NCBI GenBank assembly: GCA_036276235.1
Contig: DATBDZ010000073.1
Coordinates: forward strand, 1-22,375
Direction: 5' to 3'
DNA from: JANWHF01 sp036276235
GTDB lineage: Bacteria > Planctomycetota > Phycisphaerae > Tepidisphaerales > Tepidisphaeraceae
DNA: 22,375 nt
The notes below the pieces were generated by a model. That model was given only the letters and a program-made list of their open reading frames with translations, ran no database searches and was not told the DNA's origin. A program made the position numbers and the translations under genes. Shown piece after piece: positions 7,214-15,188 of the stretch (the first letter of the stretch is position 1; each line of letters starts with the position of its first letter).

Positions 7214-9994
7214 ATGCCCAAAAGCTTCTACATCATTGACGGCCACGCGCAAATCTATCGCGCTTACTTTGCGCCCTTTCGCGATCTGAGCACCGCTTCG
7301 GGTGAGCCTACCAAGGCGACCTTTGTCTTCCTGCAGATGCTGATGAATCTCATCTCGCAGCGCAAGCCGGATTATCTTTGCATGGTGATCGATGCGGGGG
7401 ATGAGACTGTCTTTCGGCGTGAGTTTTTCCCGGAGTACAAAGCGAATCGGCAGAGCCCGCCTGATGATTTTTATCCGCAGGAAAAGCGGATTTTGCAGAT
7501 CGTCCGCGATTCGGGTCTGCCGGTCTTTGCGCGGCCGGGGTATGAGGCCGACGACCTCATCGCCACCATGGCCAAGAAGCTGGCCGGCGAATACGAAATC
7601 TTCATGGTCTCCAAGGACAAGGACCTGCGGCAGATCATCAGCGATACGACCAAGATGTACGATGTGCAGTCGGATGAGGTGATCGATGTCGCCGCGTTGG
7701 AGCAGAAGCACGGATACACTCCCGCCGAGGCAATCGAGATTCAAACGCTTTGCGGCGACTCCACCGACAACGTGCCCGGCATCCCCGGCGTCGGCGATAA
7801 AACCGCGCTCAAGCTTGTCAAAAAATATGGTTCAGCCGATGCCGTCCTCAAGCATCTGGATGAGCTGACGCCGAAGATGCGCGAGAACTTCGAGAAGTTC
7901 GGCGATCGCCTGCCGATCTCGCGGCGGCTTGTCACGCTTAAAGATGATGTGGAATTCGATTTTGATCCGGAAGTCTGCCGCTTTACCGGGCTGAATACCG
8001 ATGTGCTGCGTCATGCGATGGAGACGCTGGGCTTCACGAGCCTGCTCAATCGCCTGCCGGCCAGCGACAAGGCGGCAAAGGTTGTCGTGCCGTCGCGGCC
8101 ATCGTCTCCGCTGCTCTTTCAAGACACGTTGTTCCCGGACGCCGGCGGCACAAACGACGGGCCGACCTTGAGCACCGGCGCCGACTGCAAATACACGCTC
8201 GTTCACACCGACGAACAATTCGCCGATTTCCTTCAGCAGCTCAAAAAGCAAAGGCGATTTGCCTTCGATACCGAGACAGATCATCTCGCCGCTGTCACGG
8301 CAAAGCTGGTTGGCATGAGCTTCAGTTGGGAAGCAGGCAGCGGGTATTACACGCCCGTCTGCGGGCCATCGGGCACGACCGTTCTGGATTGCCAGCGGGC
8401 GCTGGCGGCGCTGAAGCCGATCCTTGAAGACCCGAAGATCGAGAAGGTCGGGCACAATATTAAGTATGACACGCTGGTGATGGATCACGCCGGCATCCAC
8501 ATGCGCGGCATCGCGCTGGATTCGATGATCGGCGCGTGGCTGGTCGATCCGAGCCGCCTGCAATACGGAATCGACCGGCTTGCCCTGGACATGCTGCGGT
8601 TCAAGAAAGTGCCGACGACTGATCTGCTCGGCAAAGGCAAAACGCAGATCACGATGGATCGCGTGGAACTGAATCGCATCACCTGCTACGCCGCCGAGGA
8701 TGCGGATATTACCTGGCGATTGTCACAGATCGTCGATCGCAAGCTGGAAGAAGTCCCTGCGCTTCGGAAGCTGAACGATGAGTTGGAAACGCCGCTGATT
8801 GAAGTATTGGCGGAGATGGAGCGGAATGGAGTTGCCATCGACCCGGCGGTGCTCAAGGAGCAGAGCCTGGTTCTCGGTGCCAAGATCGAGGAGCTGCGCG
8901 ACAAAATTTATGCCCAGGCCGGCGGCGAGTTTAATATCGATTCGCCCAAGCAATTGAGCGATGTCTTGCACATCAAACTGGGCCTCAAGGTCATCAAAAA
9001 GACTTCCACCGGACAGGCGAGCACGGATTCGGAAGTGTTGGATAAACTGGCGGTGGAGCATGAGCTGCCGCGGCTGGTGCAGGATTATCGCGAGCTGGTG
9101 AAGCTCAAGAACACGTACGTCGATAATCTCACCGACTACGTCAACCCGACGACCGGCCGCATTCACGCGAGCTTCAATCAGGCCGGCACCGAAACCGGCC
9201 GCCTGAGCTGTAGCGATCCGAACTTGCAGAATATTCCGATCCGCACCGATGAAGGCCGCCGCATTCGCCTGGCGTTCGTGCCGGGCAACCCGCAGAAGGA
9301 TGTGCTGCTGACGGCCGACTACAGCCAGATCGAATTGCGTGTCCTCGCACATTTCACGCAAGAGCCGGCGCTGGTCGAGGCCTTCGCGCGAGACGAAGAC
9401 ATTCACCGCGCGGTGGCGGCTCAGGTCTTCAGCGTTGAGCCGGAGAAGGTTACTTCGGAGCAACGCCGCTATGCGAAGATCGTCAACTTCGGAATCATCT
9501 ACGGCGTCAGCCCGATGGGATTGGCGCGGCGAATCGAGGGCTTAACCATCAAAGCCGCCCGAGATTTGATCATCGCGTACAACAAGCAATTTCCGTCGAT
9601 CGCCCACTTCCTGCGCAAGTGCGTCGGCGAAGCGCAGCAGCAGGGATATGTCCAGACGATTCTCGGCCGCCGGCGGCCGATCCCTGACATCAACAGCGCC
9701 GTCCTCCGTCAGCGCAACGCCAGCGAACGGATGGCAATCAACAGCGTCGTGCAAGGGTCAGCGGCTGATCTGATCAAAGTCGCCATGCTCAATATCTATC
9801 GCAAGCTCAAGAAGGACAAACATCCCAGCCGCCTGGTCATGCAGGTGCACGATGAGCTGGTGTTTGAAACGCCGATCGAAGCAGTCGAAACCGAGGCGGC
9901 GATGGTCCGCGAGCAAATGCAGTCGGCGATGCAGCTTCGCGTGCCTTTGAAAGTTGAGATCGGTTGGGGAAAAAACTGGCAGGAAGTGAAATAG
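7214..9994 (+). CDS. polA: DNA polymerase I
   Basis: Full-length (926 residues) repair and Okazaki-fragment polymerase. The N-terminal 5' nuclease shows YIIDGHAQIYRAYF, EYKANR, YEADDLIA, MVSKDKDL and GDSTDNVPGIPGVGDKTA. The 3'-5' proofreading domain looks active, with FDTETD (D352, E354), VGHNIKYD and YAAEDAD all present. The polymerase domain has motif A TADYSQIELR (D702), motif B RRYAKIVNFGIIYG (Phe at the sugar-selecting position, as in E. coli) and motif C VMQVHDELVF (D880, E881). The ATG at 7214 gives the usual N-terminus. It is followed on the same strand by a VOC-like gene and coaE with short gaps. Confidence 0.97.
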   Translation: MPKSFYIIDGHAQIYRAYFAPFRDLSTASGEPTKATFVFLQMLMNLISQRKPDYLCMVIDAGDETVFRREFFPEYKANRQSPPDDFYPQEKRILQIVRDSGLPVFARPGYEADDLIATMAKKLAGEYEIFMVSKDKDLRQIISDTTKMYDVQSDEVIDVAALEQKHGYTPAEAIEIQTLCGDSTDNVPGIPGVGDKTALKLVKKYGSADAVLKHLDELTPKMRENFEKFGDRLPISRRLVTLKDDVEFDFDPEVCRFTGLNTDVLRHAMETLGFTSLLNRLPASDKAAKVVVPSRPSSPLLFQDTLFPDAGGTNDGPTLSTGADCKYTLVHTDEQFADFLQQLKKQRRFAFDTETDHLAAVTAKLVGMSFSWEAGSGYYTPVCGPSGTTVLDCQRALAALKPILEDPKIEKVGHNIKYDTLVMDHAGIHMRGIALDSMIGAWLVDPSRLQYGIDRLALDMLRFKKVPTTDLLGKGKTQITMDRVELNRITCYAAEDADITWRLSQIVDRKLEEVPALRKLNDELETPLIEVLAEMERNGVAIDPAVLKEQSLVLGAKIEELRDKIYAQAGGEFNIDSPKQLSDVLHIKLGLKVIKKTSTGQASTDSEVLDKLAVEHELPRLVQDYRELVKLKNTYVDNLTDYVNPTTGRIHASFNQAGTETGRLSCSDPNLQNIPIRTDEGRRIRLAFVPGNPQKDVLLTADYSQIELRVLAHFTQEPALVEAFARDEDIHRAVAAQVFSVEPEKVTSEQRRYAKIVNFGIIYGVSPMGLARRIEGLTIKAARDLIIAYNKQFPSIAHFLRKCVGEAQQQGYVQTILGRRRPIPDINSAVLRQRNASERMAINSVVQGSAADLIKVAMLNIYRKLKKDKHPSRLVMQVHDELVFETPIEAVETEAAMVREQMQSAMQLRVPLKVEIGWGKNWQEVK

Positions 9995-10062
9995 GTTTGC
10001 CAAATGTGCCATCTTCCGGCCAAAATAACGAACAGCCTTTGGGGCAAATCGAAGTAACTAGA

Positions 10063-10518
10063 ATGAAAGACACGGCTGTCGATGCAATTGAGTTAGCTGA
10101 GGCGTCGAGCGGCGCGCTGCCGATCGAGGATCGGCGTCCGCGCGTTCCGCCGCCGCTGCCCGTTCGCCTCGAGACGATCGAGACGGCTCACCTCAACGCG
10201 CCGGCGGGACTCGAACGCGAGCTGGATGAGTTCTACCAGTGGCTTGGCTTTGAGCGCGAGCCGGATCTGTCGGCAATCATCTATCGCGCCGACAACGAGC
10301 GGCTGATCTTTCACGTCGTGGAAGTTCCCCCGCCGCGCGAAGATTTCCGGCCGCTTGGGATTCAGGTGCAGTGTCTGAACGACATCGAGCACGCGCTGGT
10401 CGAAAACAAGATCGAGTTTGAAGTACAGCGCGGCGTAGTCGTAGGATTGCGATCGCTCCTCTTGACCGACCCCGCGGCCAATTGGGTCAGCATCAGCGAA
10501 GCGCCGATAGTGTGGTAG
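10063..10518 (+). CDS. VOC/glyoxalase-fold-like protein
   Basis: A 151-residue protein. After a roughly 45-residue, Pro-rich N-terminus, the sequence AHLNAPAGLERELDEFYQWLGFE resembles the opening strand and helix of a vicinal-oxygen-chelate module, and LLLTDPAANWVSISE resembles the closing DPxGNxxEL strand. Only one half-module is present, so it would need to pair with another copy. No reaction can be named and the metal ligands are not clear. The start at 10063 is the first ATG after polA ends. The frame itself is open further upstream into polA. The ribosome-binding site is weak. It ends 4 nt before coaE, so co-transcription is likely. Confidence 0.65.
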   Translation: MKDTAVDAIELAEASSGALPIEDRRPRVPPPLPVRLETIETAHLNAPAGLERELDEFYQWLGFEREPDLSAIIYRADNERLIFHVVEVPPPREDFRPLGIQVQCLNDIEHALVENKIEFEVQRGVVVGLRSLLLTDPAANWVSISEAPIVW

Positions 10519-10522
10519 CCCG

Positions 10523-11143
10523 ATGCACGCCGGCAAACCCATCATCGGAATCGCCGGCGGCATCGGGAGCGGGAAGAGTTTCGTCGCTTCGCTTTTTCGC
10601 GAGGCGGGATGTCATGTCATCGACTCCGATGCCCAGGTGCGGGCGGCCTACGATGATCCGCAAATCAAGCAGACGATCCGGAGCTGGTGGGGTCCGCAAG
10701 CACTGAAGCCGGATGGCTCGGTCGATCGCGCTTGGATTGCCAACAAGGTCTTTTCTGATCCGATCGAGCGGCAAAAACTTGAAGAGTTGCTGCATCCCAA
10801 AGTCCTTGCCGCGAGAGTGGCGGAAATGGAAAAGGTGGCGCGCGAGCCGAATGTACTTGCCTTTGTATGGGATGCGCCACTACTATTCGAGGCAGGGTTA
10901 AGGCAACTTTGCGATGTCGTCGTTTTCGTTGATTCCCCCTGGGAAACGCGGCTACAGCGAGTAAGCCAGACCCGTGGCTGGGGCGCAGAGGAGTTGGCCA
11001 GGCGAGAAAATTCGCAATGGCCCCTAGACAAGAAGCACGAATTATCCGATTATACCGTAACGAATGCTGCCGACGCGGCCCCGGTCCGCGACCAAGTCCG
11101 AGAACTACTCCCCCGAATTCTCGCGAAATTTGACCTTGGCTAA
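10523..11143 (+). CDS. coaE: dephospho-CoA kinase
   Basis: Cytoplasmic enzyme for the last step of coenzyme A synthesis, ATP-dependent phosphorylation of the 3'-hydroxyl of dephospho-CoA. The 206-residue length fits the family. Visible signatures are the P-loop GGIGSGKS at residues 12-19, VIDSDAQVRAAY after it, LLHPKV, and WDAPLLFEAG for substrate binding. It lies 4 nt after the VOC-like gene and 206 nt before rho. The block polA, coaE, rho is an arrangement I associate with planctomycetes. Confidence 0.95.
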   Translation: MHAGKPIIGIAGGIGSGKSFVASLFREAGCHVIDSDAQVRAAYDDPQIKQTIRSWWGPQALKPDGSVDRAWIANKVFSDPIERQKLEELLHPKVLAARVAEMEKVAREPNVLAFVWDAPLLFEAGLRQLCDVVVFVDSPWETRLQRVSQTRGWGAEELARRENSQWPLDKKHELSDYTVTNAADAAPVRDQVRELLPRILAKFDLG

Positions 11144-11247
11144 GTCGGTAACAGTAGACAGGATGTTGGGGTTCGTGAGCGTTCGGCGGCATCCGAGCGC
11201 GGCATTTTGATCTCCCACGACGATCTTCCTCGATTGCAATCCGTGAT

Positions 11248-11287
11248 GTGAGTGACGGAAGCACCGGCGGCACGTGCCGCTACTCAC
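11248..11287 (+). repeat. nested palindrome in the rho leader
   Basis: GTGAGT (11248-11253) pairs with ACTCAC (11282-11287) around a perfect 14-nt palindrome GCGGCACGTGCCGC (11267-11280). It lies 63 nt before the rho start codon, within the 206-nt coaE-rho gap. It could be a structured leader that affects rho expression, or another dispersed palindromic element. The remainder of 11144-11349 shows no gene. Confidence 0.6.
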
Positions 11288-11349
11288 GAATTGCCCTTCG
11301 ATAACCATGTATTTTCACACCTTTTTCCACTTTGGAGGCATAAGCCACC

Positions 11350-13146
11350 ATGGCTAAGTCACCCCGCACGCGCCGCTCGGCCGCGTCAACACAGCAACAC
11401 GCTGAGCCTGAAGTCGTAGAACAGGCCGAACCCACCCCCGAACCCACTGCCACCGCGGTGGAAGCCCCGCCCCCGCCTCCTCCCGCACGCGCCGAAGCGC
11501 GCGAGGAAACCCGCGAGAGCCGGCCCGCAAGAACCGAAACGCCCGCGCCCCCGCGCGAAGCCCGCGAGCAGCGCGACAACCGCGAAGGCAGCGGCGACAA
11601 CAGAGACAATCGCGATAACCGAGACAATCGAGACAACAGAGATAGCCGCGACAACCGTGGCCAGGGCCGCCGCGACGAAGGCCGCCGCGATAATCGCGAC
11701 GGTAGCCGGGATAACGGTAGCCGGGATATCCGTGACGGCGGACGCGACGGTGGTAGCCGTGAGGGCGGAGGTCGTGACGGCGGTCGTGATAATCGCGACC
11801 GCTCCGGCTCCGAATCGTCGGGCGGCGTCAGCGAGGAAGTCGCCACTCTCGATGCCGAGACCAACGCCAAATACGAGCAGGTCAAAGGCGGCAAGCTCTA
11901 TATCAAAGACTTGCAGCAGATGGACGTGCACGCTTTGCACGAGATCGCCCGCCAGGAGGGAATCCAGGATTTCATCGGCCTCAAAAAGCAGGATTTGATT
12001 TTCCAGATCCTCCGCTCGCGCATCCGCCAGAATGGCTTGATGTACGGGGAAGGCGTGCTTGAAATCCTCCCCGACGGCTTCGGCTTCCTGCGCAGCCCCG
12101 AATACAACTATCTCCCCTGCCCCGACGACATCTACATCAGCCCAAGCCAGATTCGCCGCTTCGGCTTGCGCAATGGGCACGTCGTCCAAGGACAAATTCG
12201 CCCGCCCAAGGAATCGGAACGCTACTTCGCGCTGCTGCGCGTCGAAGCGATCAATGGCGAAGACCCCGAGCGCATTACCGACACCGGCAACTTTGAAGAC
12301 CTCACGCCGCTGCACCCGCATCGCCGCATCAGCCTCGAAGCCGATCCGAAGGATCTGAACATGCGGATCGTCGACCTGGTGACGCCGGTCGGCATGGGCC
12401 AGCGCATGCTCATCGTCGCCCCGCCGCGCACCGGCAAGACCGTGCTGCTGCAAAAGATTGCCAACAGCATCAGCGCCAATCACCCCGAGGCAGTGCTCAT
12501 CATCCTGCTGATCGACGAGCGCCCCGAAGAAGTGACCGACATGGAGCGCAACACCAAGGCGGAGGTCGTCAGCAGCACGTTTGACGAACCCGCGAGCCGA
12601 CACGTTCAGGTGGCGGAGATGGTGATCGAAAAAGCCAAGCGGTATACCGAGTTCGGCAAGGATGTGATCATCCTGCTCGACTCGATCACGCGCCTTGCCC
12701 GCGCCTATAACACCGAGGTGCCTCACTCCGGCAAGATTCTCTCCGGCGGCGTTGACGCCAACGCCCTGCAAAAGCCCAAGCGCTTTTTCGGCGCCGCAAG
12801 AAATATCGAAGAAGGCGGCAGCCTGACCATCCTGGCCACCGCGCTGATCGACACCGGCAGCAAGATGGACGAAGTGATCTTCGAAGAATTCAAGGGCACC
12901 GGCAATGCGGAATTGCACTTGGATCGCCGACTGGTCGATCGCCGGGTCTACCCCGCGATCGACATCAATTCCTCCGGCACCCGCCGCGAAGAGTTGCTGC
13001 TCGATAAGAAGGAGCTGGAGCTGGTGTATCGCCTGCGTCGGGTCCTCTCCGACATGAACCCCGTCGAGGCGGTGGAACTGCTCAAGGGCCGTTTGGAGAA
13101 GGTGCCGAGCAATGCGCAGTTCCTGATGAGTATGAATTTGGATTGA
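11350..13146 (+). CDS. rho: transcription termination factor Rho
   Basis: Hexameric RNA-DNA helicase that ends transcription. Residues 1 to about 165 are disordered: first Pro/Ala/Glu-rich, then RDN/RDG repeats with many Arg, Asp, Asn and Gly. Conserved Rho begins near residue 178 (KGGKLYIKDL), with the primary RNA-binding cold-shock-like fold carrying DGFGFLRS (about 242-249), then the ATPase with Walker A APPRTGKTVLL (about 357-367), Walker B-like VIILLDSITRLARAYN, the SGGVDANALQKPKRFFGAARN segment and the GTRREELLL C-terminal region. At 598 residues it is much longer than E. coli Rho (419) because of the N-terminal extension. GGAGG lies 11 nt before ATG, a long but usable spacing. The opposite strand is open across almost the whole gene, which is a composition effect. 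Confidence 0.97.
   Translation: MAKSPRTRRSAASTQQHAEPEVVEQAEPTPEPTATAVEAPPPPPPARAEAREETRESRPARTETPAPPREAREQRDNREGSGDNRDNRDNRDNRDNRDSRDNRGQGRRDEGRRDNRDGSRDNGSRDIRDGGRDGGSREGGGRDGGRDNRDRSGSESSGGVSEEVATLDAETNAKYEQVKGGKLYIKDLQQMDVHALHEIARQEGIQDFIGLKKQDLIFQILRSRIRQNGLMYGEGVLEILPDGFGFLRSPEYNYLPCPDDIYISPSQIRRFGLRNGHVVQGQIRPPKESERYFALLRVEAINGEDPERITDTGNFEDLTPLHPHRRISLEADPKDLNMRIVDLVTPVGMGQRMLIVAPPRTGKTVLLQKIANSISANHPEAVLIILLIDERPEEVTDMERNTKAEVVSSTFDEPASRHVQVAEMVIEKAKRYTEFGKDVIILLDSITRLARAYNTEVPHSGKILSGGVDANALQKPKRFFGAARNIEEGGSLTILATALIDTGSKMDEVIFEEFKGTGNAELHLDRRLVDRRVYPAIDINSSGTRREELLLDKKELELVYRLRRVLSDMNPVEAVELLKGRLEKVPSNAQFLMSMNLD
11575..11800 (+). repeat. RDN/RDG low-complexity repeat within rho
   Basis: Irregular 9-nt units encoding Arg-Asp-Asn or Arg-Asp-Gly/Ser repeat many times in this stretch. 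The codons vary (cgc, aga, cga; aac, aat), so the amino-acid composition is kept while the DNA repeat has decayed. This suggests selection on the disordered segment rather than recent slippage. Confidence 0.75.
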
Positions 13147-13155
13147 CAATCGAAT

Positions 13156-13199
13156 GGCAAAAGACCAAGGCCTGGCGGAATTCCGCCAGGCCTTTTGCC
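13156..13199 (+). terminator. strong hairpin after rho, perfect 28-nt palindrome
   Basis: The core 13167-13194 is its own reverse complement over 28 nt, centred on AATT. An outer pair GGCAAAA (13156-13162) and TTTTGCC (13193-13199) can extend it. Four T follow the GC stem, so it can act as an intrinsic terminator for rho, 10 nt after its stop. Because it also lies about 20 nt before the toxin start at 13219, it could double as an operator for the toxin-antitoxin pair. Confidence 0.75.
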
Positions 13200-13218
13200 T
13201 GCGCGGGGACGATACTGA

Positions 13219-13503
13219 ATGGCGTTCGAGATTCAATATGCTCAGCGCGCGGTTGAGGATCTTGAGTCCTTTCGTGCCTTCGATCAACGGCGCATTCTGC
13301 AAGCCATCGAAATGCATCTTCAGAACGAGCCAAAGCGCACAAGCAGGAGCCGGATCAAGACAATGACGCAGCCGTTTTGGAGCGAATATCGGCTGCGCGT
13401 CGATGAATTCCGCGTATACTATGATGTGGATGAGCCGAGTCGCATGGTGAACGTGCTGAGGATATTAAAGAAGACGACGGGTCAAACGGAGCAGAACCCA
13501 TGA
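13219..13503 (+). CDS. RelE/ParE-family toxin
   Basis: A 94-residue basic protein with the RelE/ParE fold pattern: MAFEIQYAQRAVEDLESF at the start, a helix with QRRILQAIEMHL, then the SEYRLRVDEFRVYYDVDE strands and VNVLRILKK. RelE members cleave mRNA on the ribosome and ParE members poison gyrase; the sequence does not decide between them. GGGGA lies about 9 nt before ATG. Its TGA overlaps the antitoxin ATG (ATGA), so the toxin comes first, unlike classic relBE. Confidence 0.85.
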   Translation: MAFEIQYAQRAVEDLESFRAFDQRRILQAIEMHLQNEPKRTSRSRIKTMTQPFWSEYRLRVDEFRVYYDVDEPSRMVNVLRILKKTTGQTEQNP

Positions 13504-13751
13504 AAACCATTATTTGGGACGACAAGACTCGTTGGGAAGAGGCTGTAAAGCAGGGTGAGGAAGAAGAAGTCGTCATTGTCCGCGACGGTCGGCCAGTTGC
13601 GTTGTTGGTCCCGTTCGATGAAGAAGACCTTGAGTGGTTCTCTCGCGAGCGTGATCCGGCGTTTCTTGAATCACTCGCCGACGCGAGGAAACAGGTCGGG
13701 GAAGGGAAGACGATCAGCCACGATCAATTGAAGGCAAAACTTGGCATTTGA
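13500..13751 (+). CDS. Phd/YefM-like antitoxin
   Basis: An 83-residue acidic protein with MKTIIWDDKTRWEEAVKQGEE and VVIVRDGRPVALLVPFDEED, the pattern of a Phd/YefM N-terminal DNA-binding fold. An acidic C-terminal tail that would wrap the toxin ends in HDQLKAKLGI. It overlaps the toxin gene by 4 nt, so the two are translated together. The complex would be expected to repress its own promoter, as in this family generally. The family placement rests on pattern and partner. Confidence 0.8.
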   Translation: MKTIIWDDKTRWEEAVKQGEEEEVVIVRDGRPVALLVPFDEEDLEWFSRERDPAFLESLADARKQVGEGKTISHDQLKAKLGI

Positions 13752-13766
13752 TATCGGGGCGGAATT

Positions 13767-14507
13767 ATGAGGAAATTGTTCCCGCCGAAGGTCTGCGAGC
13801 GACTCGGCTACTACGTCTATCTCTACATCGATCCACGAAACGGAAAGCCTTTTTATATCGGCAAGGGACAAGGCAACCGAGTATTCGGCCATCTTCGCGA
13901 CTCGCAGGATTCGGAAAAGGTGAAAGTAATCAAGGAACTTGAGAAACAGAATCGCGAACCGATACTCGAGATTCTCAAATATGGGTTGACCGAATCGGAA
14001 GCTCTCCTTGTTGAATCGACAGCGATCGATTTGTTAGACGTCCAAACACTCACGAATGGGGTTCGCGGGCATGGGAGCCGACACGGCACGCGCGGCCGCG
14101 TTGAGGACATCGCCGCAGCATTGAGCGCGCAACCAGCGAAATTCAAGCATCGGTGCCTTCTGATCAATATTGCCCGCGGGTTTCACTACGGCATGTCGCC
14201 GCAAGAACTCTACGATGCGACTCGAAGCGCTTGGAAGCTCGGAAAAAAGAGACTCCGAGCCCAATATGCGATATCCGTTTATCAGCGAGTCATAAGAGAG
14301 GTCTATGAGATCGCGGGGTGGTTGCCCGGTGGCACGACGATGCGGTCAAATGATGCCGACGGTCGCCACAAGACAATTCCGGGCCGATGGGAATTCGTTG
14401 GCAGGGTTGCAGAGCATGAAATCCGAAAGCTGTACGTTGGACGCAGCATTGCCGACAAAATGCCCGCCGGAGCGCAAAATCCGATTATGTACATAGGTTG
14501 CGACTAA
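13767..14507 (+). CDS. GIY-YIG nuclease (COG3680 / LEM-3-like)
   Basis: A 246-residue protein. Residues 15-45 hold a GIY-YIG core, YVYLYIDPRNGKPFYIGKG followed by QGNRVFGH with an Arg at 38. The metal-binding Glu is most likely E83 in ESEALLVESTAIDLL. The C-terminal half (HRCLLINIARGFHYGMSPQE, then ATRSAWKLG and YAISVYQRVIREVYEI) resembles the uncharacterised COG3680-type extension. The likely activity is DNA cleavage; the target is unknown. GGGGCGG lies 5 nt before ATG. It begins 16 nt after the antitoxin and ends 12 nt before the nucleotidyltransferase gene, consistent with one operon. Confidence 0.82.
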   Translation: MRKLFPPKVCERLGYYVYLYIDPRNGKPFYIGKGQGNRVFGHLRDSQDSEKVKVIKELEKQNREPILEILKYGLTESEALLVESTAIDLLDVQTLTNGVRGHGSRHGTRGRVEDIAAALSAQPAKFKHRCLLINIARGFHYGMSPQELYDATRSAWKLGKKRLRAQYAISVYQRVIREVYEIAGWLPGGTTMRSNDADGRHKTIPGRWEFVGRVAEHEIRKLYVGRSIADKMPAGAQNPIMYIGCD

Positions 14508-14519
14508 CGAGAATGTGAC

Positions 14520-15149
14520 ATGGTTGGCCAAACCGAAATCACCGGAATATTCGTCGAGCGCCTCGCGGAGATCGGTGAGTTTTTCGACGGCACGGGTCGC
14601 GTCCATCAGGCGATGCGCCGAATTGCCGACCGCCTTCAAGCGGCCGGCATTCGCTACGCCATCATTGGCGGGATGGCGGTCAACGCGCATCGCCACAGCC
14701 GCACGACGATGGACGTCGATTTCCTCCTCAGCCCGGATGGACTGCGCGAGCTCCGTCGCTGCGCGGCGGCAAATGAATTCGATCCGGTTCCGGGTCGAAC
14801 AAGGCGGTTTATTGACCGTCCTACGGGAATCACGTTCGATGCCCTCGTTGCTGGGATGTTTCCGGGGAATGGCACAGCGGGTCCTATCGCCTTTCCCGAG
14901 CCTGCAACCGTTAGCACTGAGATTGATGGCCTGCATGTCGTCGATTTACCGACCCTGATCCAACTCAAACTGGCAGCCCATCGATATCAGGATTTTGCCG
15001 ATGTGATCAATCTCATCCGCGCCAACGGGCTGGATGATCGCTTTCGAGACAAGCTCCATCCATCGGTTCAATCCGATTACATTGAATGCATTGAAGAAAT
15101 GCGGCGGGAAGACGACTACGAAGCACGTCAGGATCGGGCATCGGAATAA
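14520..15149 (+). CDS. MNT/AbiEii-like nucleotidyltransferase
   Basis: A 209-residue protein of the DNA polymerase beta-type nucleotidyltransferase superfamily. The motif IIGGMAVNAHRHSRTTMDVD gives GG at 50-51 and the metal-binding D65 and D67; a third Asp is D107 in GITFDAL. The later IDGLHVVDLPTLIQLKLAAH and YQDFADVINLIRANG match proteins annotated as nucleotidyltransferase or AbiEii-like. Such enzymes often modify a partner toxin or tRNA. No HEPN gene is adjacent. It is the last gene of the cassette and runs toward the end of the glycogen synthase gene, 39 nt away. Confidence 0.8.
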   Translation: MVGQTEITGIFVERLAEIGEFFDGTGRVHQAMRRIADRLQAAGIRYAIIGGMAVNAHRHSRTTMDVDFLLSPDGLRELRRCAAANEFDPVPGRTRRFIDRPTGITFDALVAGMFPGNGTAGPIAFPEPATVSTEIDGLHVVDLPTLIQLKLAAHRYQDFADVINLIRANGLDDRFRDKLHPSVQSDYIECIEEMRREDDYEARQDRASE

Positions 15150-15188
15150 CCAACGCGTACGAGTCGTTGCATCAGTCGCGATGCTCAA

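Noticed and set aside
11386..13317. A 643-codon open frame antisense to rho
   Set aside because: Rho is unmistakable on the plus strand; the antisense frame is a by-product of GC-rich codon use and its translation has no known motif.
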